Below the pieces are notes generated by a model that worked only from the letters and a program-made list of their open reading frames with translations, ran no database searches and had not been told where the DNA came from. Made by a program: the position numbers and the translations under genes. From Victivallales bacterium (GTDB lineage Bacteria; Verrucomicrobiota; Lentisphaeria; Oligosphaerales; Oligosphaeraceae), in assembly GCA_017964325.1 (NCBI GenBank), contig JAGCSE010000059.1, positions 1 to 8,120 on the forward strand: 8,120 nucleotides of DNA. Reading direction: 5' to 3'. Positions 1-5,931 of this stretch are shown one piece after another. The number at the start of each line of letters is the position of its first letter. The stretch's first letter is position 1.

Positions 1-1583
1 ATGTAGAACTTGTCTGGATGCTTCGTGTTTTTCACGCGATAGACCACACCGCCGTCCGCATGGAACGCAACCAGCAAGTCGTAAATCTTGCGGCTCAAGT
101 TCATGATCGCAGGAATGACAACGTATTTGTAGCTGCACAGGCCGATCTTGAACTGGCCGTTCGCCACGGAGCCGACGGATTCCACGATGATTTCGTCCGC
201 ATAGTGATGGCCGATCTGCAGCGCGTCCAACGCGACGGTCGTCTTGCGGAGCGTGTCGCTGTAGTAGTTCAGGCCGTCCTTCCGTTCGTCGCCTTCATAC
301 TGCATCCAGACGGATGATTGCGGATGGATGACAAGCACGTCCGGCTGGTAGTCGCCTTCCGCCAGCAGCATTCCCGCCCGCGAGAAGTAGTCGTTGATGA
401 CTTTGTAGTCCTTCCACCACGGCTGATGGTAGAAGTTGCTGGACGGATAGTCGCGTTTCCGCAAACCACGCAGCGAATAGCCCTGCAGATGCTGGCAGAG
501 GAAATTGACGCCATGGGCGAGTTCCGTGTGGTAGATCCACCGCTGGCCTGTGAAATTGCAATTCCAGCCCGTCAACGCGAAACTTTCCGTCAGAATCTGC
601 TTCTGGCCGAACTGCGCGGCTGACGACGCAACTTGCGTCATCATAACGGGATGTGGCAGGCTTCTGCAGAGATGGTCGATACCTGGTATATTATAATAAC
701 GGTATTGCGACATGATGGAGCCGTTGCTGGAAAGCTGGCTCTGGCAGGTCTCCTCCAACACATGATGGCCCGTCAGCCACCAGCCGTGGGCGTCGCACCA
801 ATTGCGGATCTGGTGCATGAAATGCTCCGTGAACAGTTTTGCGCACAAGCGCCAGAAACGGATGCGCATCGCCTCGAATCCAGGCAGTTCTGTGAACAGC
901 AACGGCAGTTCGGGCAGCAGCTTGCGGCCGTATTCCTTTTCATATTCGTCTTCTATAACGAACGACCACAGCAGGCCATTGCGGCTCAGCTGCGGCTCGT
1001 CCGTGAAGATGCCGCGCAGATGCGACCGCAGTTCCGCCGGCAGCGTCTCGTAGTAATGCTGATGCGTCACGCGGATGAACTCCGCCACGATCTTCGCGTC
1101 CAGATTATCGACATAATATTGATTGACAAGGAAATAGCAACGCAGCACCTTGCCCGTCGATCTGGCGGGAAGCGTCTTGCCGAGCAGTTTGGAGCCGTCT
1201 TCGCTGTAGAAAGCGATCGTGTTTCCACGGCCGGCCGCCTCCGCAGCGTCGATAATTTCATGCCGCAGATATTTCTGCTGGTAATCGACGCCCAAACCGT
1301 TCACGAGACCGCCACCGAAACCGGACGGCCAGCCGTTTTCATCGTACAGCCATGCATTCATGTCCAATTTCGCCGCTTCGTCGAGACAGGCCTTAACGCA
1401 GTCCATCCATTCGTCCGACAGATAACCGGTTTGTAATCCGCCTCTTGCGTGCATGAAGAAGCCGCCGAGGCCGACCTTCTTCATCTCGCGAATCTGCCAA
1501 CGCAGTTCTTCGGGCGACAGCTTTTCATTCCAGCTCCAGAACGGAACGGGACGGTACATGGATTCGGGATCGCGTAGATTCAT
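1..1583 (-). CDS. Large glycoside hydrolase, GH106/rhamnosidase-like, 5' part only
   Basis: Reading the minus strand from the ATG at 1583 gives an uninterrupted frame of 527 codons that runs off the left edge, so the C-terminus is missing. The start is set by AGGAG at 1592-1596, 8 nt upstream. Residues 1-~370 look like a TIM-barrel glycosidase: PVPFWSWN (12-19), GGFFMHARGGL (40-50), AWLYDENGWPSG (77-88), GIFTDEPQ (191-198) and ILTESFALTGW (330-340). E196 and E333 are candidate catalytic acids by position, but this is inference. From about 395 a second domain resembles the flavodoxin/GATase-like domain that follows the barrel in such enzymes (YADEIIVE 461-468, YKYVVIPAIMNLS 485-497). No signal peptide is visible, suggesting a cytoplasmic enzyme acting on imported oligosaccharides. 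This pattern is common in proteins labelled glycosyl hydrolase or alpha-L-rhamnosidase (GH106 and relatives). Substrate and exact family are not settled; a beta-galactosidase-like enzyme is an alternative. Confidence 0.85.
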   Translation of the reverse strand, partial: MNLRDPESMYRPVPFWSWNEKLSPEELRWQIREMKKVGLGGFFMHARGGLQTGYLSDEWMDCVKACLDEAAKLDMNAWLYDENGWPSGFGGGLVNGLGVDYQQKYLRHEIIDAAEAAGRGNTIAFYSEDGSKLLGKTLPARSTGKVLRCYFLVNQYYVDNLDAKIVAEFIRVTHQHYYETLPAELRSHLRGIFTDEPQLSRNGLLWSFVIEDEYEKEYGRKLLPELPLLFTELPGFEAMRIRFWRLCAKLFTEHFMHQIRNWCDAHGWWLTGHHVLEETCQSQLSSNGSIMSQYRYYNIPGIDHLCRSLPHPVMMTQVASSAAQFGQKQILTESFALTGWNCNFTGQRWIYHTELAHGVNFLCQHLQGYSLRGLRKRDYPSSNFYHQPWWKDYKVINDYFSRAGMLLAEGDYQPDVLVIHPQSSVWMQYEGDERKDGLNYYSDTLRKTTVALDALQIGHHYADEIIVESVGSVANGQFKIGLCSYKYVVIPAIMNLSRKIYDLLVAFHADGGVVYRVKNTKHPDKFY

Positions 1584-1591
1584 TTTTACAG

Positions 1592-1596
1592 CTCCT
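1592..1596 (-). promoter_or_regulatory. Shine-Dalgarno of the glycoside hydrolase
   Basis: AGGAG on the minus strand lies 8 nt before the ATG at 1583. It favours this start over the internal ATG eight codons later (1559). It sits directly downstream of the CTAG array, so the array separates the polymerase stop codon from this site. Confidence 0.75.
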
Positions 1597-1600
1597 ATTT

Positions 1601-1656
1601 TTTTCTAGTATTCTAGCATTCTAGTATTCTAGCATTCTAGCATTCTAGTTTTCTAG
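1601..1656. repeat. 8-bp CTAG tandem array (7 CTAG cores)
   Basis: Seven CTAG tetramers start at 1605, 1613, 1621, 1629, 1637, 1645 and 1653, exactly 8 bp apart. The spacers are TATT, CATT or TTTT on the plus strand. In transcript direction the unit is CTAGAATG or CTAGAATA, with CTAGAAAA at both ends. The array fills most of the 69-nt gap between the polymerase and the glycoside hydrolase. The first CTAG in transcript direction (1653-1656) contains the TAG stop of the polymerase. Because the period is 8 and CTAG is its own reverse complement, the array puts TAG stops in all six frames. Function unknown; simple slippage-derived DNA is the null explanation. Confidence 0.95.
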
Positions 1657-3851
1657 CCTTTTAAGCTTTCCATAAATTTTTCATGCAATTGCTTTAGCTT
1701 GTCCAGATAAAACGCTACGTTTTCATCTCTTACGTCATCAGAGGCATCAGACAATAGTTTGCAGTTGTCCGTAACGGAAACGTTCTTTTTCATGCCAGTC
1801 ACATAGAACTCCACGCCGTCGCCCTGCGCGTATTCGCGGTTGGATTTCAACGCTAGTTCGTACGCCGCGCTGCGCTTCGTCTCGCCTTTCGCAAGCTTCT
1901 CCGCATAGACCTTCGGCGACGTCGAAAGATATTCGCGTTTCGCAAAGTCCTTGATTGGAAGACGATGCTCACGGATGTCCTCCGCATAGCGTTCATACAA
2001 CGCCTCCAGTTCGCTTTCGCGGCCTTTTAGCAGAAGTCCCACGAACTCAGACACGAACCGCCGTTGGAACGGCTCCAGGCCGCGCGACTTCAATGCCGCG
2101 CCAGCAATGGAGATCTTGCCGTCCTCCGCCAGCAACGCGTAGTTTTTCGCCTTGTAGGAGAACATCGCCTCGTAGCAGGCGTCCAAATCGACTTCGATGC
2201 CCTGCGGCAGCATGGCCTGTACGGAAGCCTCCATGCCATTGACATCCGTCATGCCTTCAGGCGGCTTGAAATAGATGCCATCTGTATCCATTTCAACGAT
2301 TAACGCACCAAGTTTGATGAGATTGTCACGCATTCCGCTCAAAATCTCACGGCCACGCCCCGTGATGCGGCCCGCCATCGCGTAATCGTTGAACGTCCCC
2401 TGCACAAATGCCGTGTATCCATAGAACGAATTGATGAGCACCTTGAAACTGCCCTGCAAGGCGTTCAAATTGTCGCGCTCTGCGCCTTCCGCCGATTTCA
2501 TGGCATCCTTCGCAGCTAGGCGAAATTCGCGTAAGTCACGCAGCAGACGTAGGAAAACACCGCGCCAATCCTGCGACGGCGTCAATTTTTCACTGATGAT
2601 AATGGACGGATACAGGCTCCGCACGTCGATGTGCCACACGGGTCTGAATACGCCGAATTCCGCCGCCTCCGACAACGCGCCTTGCAATGGAGCCGCCGCT
2701 TGCGGCGATGGAAGTCCCGCGTTTTCAGAGAGATATTCCGCGCAAAGTAACGCGTCGATCCGCGTCGCATTGCCACGCAGTACGCAGTTCTGATAACTGA
2801 ACGGAACGAGTTGCGCTTGATAAAAGTAACTGGGCGACAATATCTTGCTCAACGCGTCTGTCTCCCGCACATCATCTAGGCAGTATGCCATAAGCGTTTC
2901 GGGATCAGCATCATACATTTCGGAAATCTTGTCGCCATCGACATACGTGCGGTTGGGTGCTGCGACGCCAAAGTATTTGGCCGTTGCCTTCAAACCATAG
3001 CTGTCCAAATCGCGGTGGATGATGTCATAAAGAATCACAAGAAAGTACGTATCAACCACATGGCGTCCGTACAAATCATAGCGATTGTATTGCGAGGCGC
3101 GTTCGCCCGCCGTAAACTGGCTCCTGCGGCATTTTGCAACCTGCCCCTGCCGACCGAGCGCGAACGGAATCTTATACCGTTTGCAGCGTTTTTCCAAATA
3201 TGAAAAATCGAAATTGAAGATGTTATGCCCTTCGATGACATCGGGATCGCGCTCCTGGATAATTTGTATCATCTTTTTCAGCAACGCGGCCTCGCCGCCT
3301 TCATGCTTGTTGGAGATGCAAATCTCAAAACCATCGCTGTCTTTCAGCGAGACAAGCGTCACTTCGTCCTCCGGCAAGTCCGCATTGCAGAACGTATGTC
3401 CTTCTCCGCAATGCGTTTCGATGTCCAACTGCATACGGCGGACCTCCTCGAATTTCATGCTGCGGAACAGGCGGATGCCAAGCCCCGTCAACATCTGCTG
3501 GCTAAAATCGCTGAACACGCGGTACGGTGCGAGCGGTGAACTTGGATTGGCTCCCGTCCGCTTCTTCAAGTATTTCAACGCCACGTCATAACTCGCCAAA
3601 TCCGAGAATGATAAACGGACACGATGTGCCGCACCGCTTCCTTCCAGATTCTCGATTTTAGAATATCCAGGCACGCTTCGGGCGAGTTCTTCCCCAGAGA
3701 CAAGCAACCATGGCTCGAACGGCATTTCCTCTCGTTTCACGCCATCCGCAAAACGACGAAACAGAATGGCCTTGCCTGGTTCTTCGTATTCAATCGCCAC
3801 CACACGGTCCAGACGGCTTTTGACCAATCGGCTCAAATCTATGGCATTCAT
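1653..3851 (-). CDS. polB: Family-B DNA polymerase with 3'-5' exonuclease
   Basis: This 732-residue protein is a replicative/repair-type DNA polymerase of family B, slightly shorter than E. coli Pol II (about 783). The exonuclease motifs are intact: Exo I LDIET with D143 and E145, Exo II NIFNFD with D215, Exo III YCLDD with Y323 and D327. The polymerase motifs follow in order: motif A DVRSLYPSIII with D409, motif B K470 to NSFYG (474-478), motif C MDTDGIYF with D522 and D524, and a KxY-type element SYKAKNY near 565-571. Motif C is DTDG rather than the usual DTDS. All catalytic carboxylates are present, so a working, proofreading enzyme is expected, probably for DNA repair or damage tolerance beside Pol III (inference). 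AAGGAG at 3858-3863, 6 nt upstream, supports the start. It lies 24 nt after mraY. Its TAG stop falls in the first unit of the CTAG array. No phage, transposon or protein-primed polymerase signature (TPR insertions) is evident. Confidence 0.96.
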   Translation of the reverse strand: MNAIDLSRLVKSRLDRVVAIEYEEPGKAILFRRFADGVKREEMPFEPWLLVSGEELARSVPGYSKIENLEGSGAAHRVRLSFSDLASYDVALKYLKKRTGANPSSPLAPYRVFSDFSQQMLTGLGIRLFRSMKFEEVRRMQLDIETHCGEGHTFCNADLPEDEVTLVSLKDSDGFEICISNKHEGGEAALLKKMIQIIQERDPDVIEGHNIFNFDFSYLEKRCKRYKIPFALGRQGQVAKCRRSQFTAGERASQYNRYDLYGRHVVDTYFLVILYDIIHRDLDSYGLKATAKYFGVAAPNRTYVDGDKISEMYDADPETLMAYCLDDVRETDALSKILSPSYFYQAQLVPFSYQNCVLRGNATRIDALLCAEYLSENAGLPSPQAAAPLQGALSEAAEFGVFRPVWHIDVRSLYPSIIISEKLTPSQDWRGVFLRLLRDLREFRLAAKDAMKSAEGAERDNLNALQGSFKVLINSFYGYTAFVQGTFNDYAMAGRITGRGREILSGMRDNLIKLGALIVEMDTDGIYFKPPEGMTDVNGMEASVQAMLPQGIEVDLDACYEAMFSYKAKNYALLAEDGKISIAGAALKSRGLEPFQRRFVSEFVGLLLKGRESELEALYERYAEDIREHRLPIKDFAKREYLSTSPKVYAEKLAKGETKRSAAYELALKSNREYAQGDGVEFYVTGMKKNVSVTDNCKLLSDASDDVRDENVAFYLDKLKQLHEKFMESLKG

Positions 3852-3875
3852 TGCTATCTCCTTGCTATTTAAGTA

Positions 3876-5027
3876 TTATCGCAGTTTGATGGCAAGCAGG
3901 AACAGCAGCGGTGTCAGCAATGCCTGCAACAGCATGAAACGCACAAGTATCTGTGTTTCTGACCACATCAGCTTCTTGCGGCAATGGTCGTGCAGCGGAA
4001 AACGGATGCTGTTCAACATACGTACAATCCAAATCTGCTTCGCCACTTCTTCGTCACTTGCAAAATTTTTTGCATTCTGCGGGTTGTTTACGTTGCTCAA
4101 CGGTTGGCGAATATCGAAATGCAGTTTCCGCAAGAATCGCAGAATCAACAACTTGACCAATCCTGTCCCTCCGTTGATCATGAGTATCGGCGCGACCGCC
4201 AGAAACAGGAACAGATTGCCCGAAGCCATGGCGCACACACCAATCAGCAGACCAAGGTAGCGCGACCCGGCATCCCCCATCATGACGGAGCTCGGATAGG
4301 CGTTATGCCACAGATAACCTGCAAAGACACCAGCACTTACAAATGCCATCAACGCCCATTGCGCACCTGACCCATAGTGCGGAACATTCAGATATTCAGC
4401 CACTTGGTTATGACCGATGACTGCGTACAAGAACACACCCATGCAAATCAACGTCATGATGGACAGCGAGCCAGCCAATCCGTCAACGCCATCGCTGCAA
4501 TTGACTGCGTTGATGCAGACAAACAGCAGAAACGCCGCAATCGGCACATACCACCACCAGTTCATGGTCAATTCTCCCTTCACAAACGGAATCCAGATGC
4601 GCATGGGTTGCAACTCCGTGAAACACAATGCAGTAAGAACGACAATCACTATGTCTAGAAAGCCTTTCTTCGATTCGCTCCACGGGAACTTGCTCGCATC
4701 GTCTAAATAGCCAGTCAGCATGACGGCGAATAAACATGCCATCACACCTAACACACGCAAATTGAACGGCATAACGAGTACAAGTATGATCATGATGAAT
4801 GACACAATCAAAACGCCCGCACCAGTCGGTTTCCCTTTTGCTTTTTCGGAGCCTTGCACCAACGCCTTGCCGCGGTCATGCGGCAATTTGTCCCACAGTT
4901 TCGGCAGCAGATACCAGCAGAGCAATGCTCCGAACGCCGAGCCGACTCCCATTAAGACCAAATACGATTCCAGTAGCCGAAATGGCCCCAAAAATTTTGT
5001 CAAATGCGATGCCAAATAAGGTAACAT
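3876..5027 (-). CDS. mraY: Phospho-N-acetylmuramoyl-pentapeptide-transferase (MraY-like)
   Basis: This 383-residue polytopic inner-membrane protein should transfer phospho-MurNAc-pentapeptide from UDP to undecaprenyl phosphate, making lipid I for peptidoglycan. Seen in order: a membrane segment near 22-42, GKPTGAG (65-71) matching the TPTMGG region, GYLDDASK (106-113) with the DDxxK aspartates D109/D110, NAVNCSDGVDGLAG (173-186) with the nucleotide-site N and D residues, and MMGDAGSRYLG (249-259). The C-terminal W-x-E-x-x-x-x-VRF block (355-364) is MraY-like rather than WecA-like. Two oddities: the usual HHH is HDH (346-348), and the cytoplasmic loop before it (about 302-340) is roughly 25-30 residues longer than in E. 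coli. AGGAGG at 5036-5041, 8 nt upstream, sets the start. The gene sits between a kinase and polB, not beside murF/murD. A GT4-family transferase for another polymer cannot be excluded, but MraY is much more likely. Confidence 0.92.
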   Translation of the reverse strand: MLPYLASHLTKFLGPFRLLESYLVLMGVGSAFGALLCWYLLPKLWDKLPHDRGKALVQGSEKAKGKPTGAGVLIVSFIMIILVLVMPFNLRVLGVMACLFAVMLTGYLDDASKFPWSESKKGFLDIVIVVLTALCFTELQPMRIWIPFVKGELTMNWWWYVPIAAFLLFVCINAVNCSDGVDGLAGSLSIMTLICMGVFLYAVIGHNQVAEYLNVPHYGSGAQWALMAFVSAGVFAGYLWHNAYPSSVMMGDAGSRYLGLLIGVCAMASGNLFLFLAVAPILMINGGTGLVKLLILRFLRKLHFDIRQPLSNVNNPQNAKNFASDEEVAKQIWIVRMLNSIRFPLHDHCRKKLMWSETQILVRFMLLQALLTPLLFLLAIKLR

Positions 5028-5035
5028 TTTTCTTT

Positions 5036-5041
5036 CCTCCT
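5036..5041 (-). promoter_or_regulatory. Strong Shine-Dalgarno of mraY
   Basis: AGGAGG on the minus strand, 8 nt before the mraY ATG, is the best ribosome binding site in the window. It lies in the 43-nt kinase-mraY gap, which shows no promoter I would call and no terminator, consistent with co-transcription. Confidence 0.75.
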
Positions 5042-5067
5042 CTCTTTTAACTACTTATCTATCTTCA

Positions 5068-5086
5068 CATTCATGACAAATGAATG
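5068..5086. repeat. 7-bp inverted repeat over the kinase stop codon
   Basis: CATTCAT and ATGAATG form a perfect 7-bp stem with a 5-nt loop (GACAA on the plus strand). The kinase TGA stop (5071-5073) lies inside the stem. There is no T-run directly after the stem in either direction, so it is not a convincing intrinsic terminator. The stem is AT-rich and may be chance. Confidence 0.4.
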
Positions 5087-5901
5087 CTTGACACTTTTTT
5101 CTTCAATTCCATGGCCAGCGATGTCATGCTCGGATAACGCTGGTTGCGGTCTTTCGCCAACCCTTTCATGATAATGGCACAAAGAGCTGGATTTAACGTT
5201 GGATCAACATCTTGCGGATTTCGAGCCGTATGCACGGAACTCGCCTGGTATTGCAGTTTTTTCTTCTTCGTATCCGCCACAAATGCCTCTTTTCCAGTCA
5301 CAAGCCGATACATCATCAAGCTGAACGCAAAAACGTCCGATGACTGGAAAGCCATTTTTTCCCTGAACTGTTCGGGAGCCATGTACGCAGGTGTGCCAGG
5401 CTGCGAATACGGCCCGTTGTCATCGGCTTTTTTCGTCAAATCGAAATCCGTCAATTTGACAACGGGAGTGCCGTTGACTGAATCCTTTATAAGAAAATTC
5501 TCCGGTTTCACATCCAAATGCATGAAACCATTTTGATGCACCCATGCCAGCCCTTCCGCCGCTTCCACTAAAATGAACAGCAAATTTTTCTGAAGCGATT
5601 CCGAATGATTGTTCACCATCGCCTTAAGATTCTGCCCCTCAACCAGTTCGATGATTTCGTATGGCCGTATCCCATGATAACCGAACTCCAGCGAGTTGAC
5701 GATGTTCGGATGCGGACTGAGAGCCTCCCGCACCTTCGTGCCGAAGCGGAAACGCCCATGCTGGCTGAAACTAAAAATATTGCCTGTATGCAATTCGCGC
5801 AAAAGGGCATGCGTGCCATCCCCCAGTACGATGGAGGATAACGACGCCATTCCACCTTCGGCGAAATTGCCTAGTTTCATGTATGTCAATGAGTTCTGCA
5901 T
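5071..5901 (-). CDS. Atypical Hanks-type Ser/Thr protein kinase, single domain
   Basis: This 276-residue protein is a bare kinase domain with no membrane segment or sensor region, so it should act in the cytosol. Visible subdomains: degenerate glycine loop GNFAEGGMAS (11-20); HALLREL (31-37), where R35 sits at the VAIK lysine position; HLDVKPEN (128-135) with catalytic D130 and N135 but HRD changed to HLD; TDFDL (151-155) with metal-binding D152 but DFG changed to DFD; GTPAYMAPEQF (169-179); DVFAFSLMMYRLVTG (189-203); and the conserved late R255 in KDRNQRYPS. The core C-lobe catalytic residues remain, so activity is plausible, but the Lys-to-Arg change makes ATP handling doubtful. It is a non-RD kinase and may not need activation-loop phosphorylation. 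The start has only a weak purine-rich site (GAGAGA); the next ATG, codon 8, has none. It lies 30 nt after acn and 43 nt before mraY. Control of wall synthesis is an attractive but untested inference. Confidence 0.9.
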   Translation of the reverse strand: MQNSLTYMKLGNFAEGGMASLSSIVLGDGTHALLRELHTGNIFSFSQHGRFRFGTKVREALSPHPNIVNSLEFGYHGIRPYEIIELVEGQNLKAMVNNHSESLQKNLLFILVEAAEGLAWVHQNGFMHLDVKPENFLIKDSVNGTPVVKLTDFDLTKKADDNGPYSQPGTPAYMAPEQFREKMAFQSSDVFAFSLMMYRLVTGKEAFVADTKKKKLQYQASSVHTARNPQDVDPTLNPALCAIIMKGLAKDRNQRYPSMTSLAMELKKKVSSIHLS

Positions 5902-5931
5902 ATTCTCTCTCGTTTTGAGATGCCATCGGCG

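Noticed and set aside
633..1436. 267-codon plus-strand open frame
   Set aside because: It lies fully antisense to the glycoside hydrolase, whose frame shows clear family motifs. Its translation is rich in His, Gln, Val and Arg with no recognisable domain, typical of a shadow of a GC-rich gene.
1601..1656. CRISPR array or transposon end
   Set aside because: Units are only 8 bp with 4-bp variable parts, so there is no repeat-spacer structure, and no cas gene or transposase is nearby.
3085..3591. 168-codon plus-strand open frame inside polB
   Set aside because: It is antisense to the PolB exonuclease region (Exo I and Exo II). Its translation is Ser/Cys-rich with no motif.
1581..3851. PolB-glycoside hydrolase readthrough fusion
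   Set aside because: The two genes are in the same frame, but three TAG stops intervene and the hydrolase has its own Shine-Dalgarno. A shared frame is a one-in-three chance.
5068..5104. Plus-strand intrinsic terminator (hairpin then T-run)
   Set aside because: The T-run begins several bases after the stem, the stem is AT-rich, and no plus-strand gene ends there.
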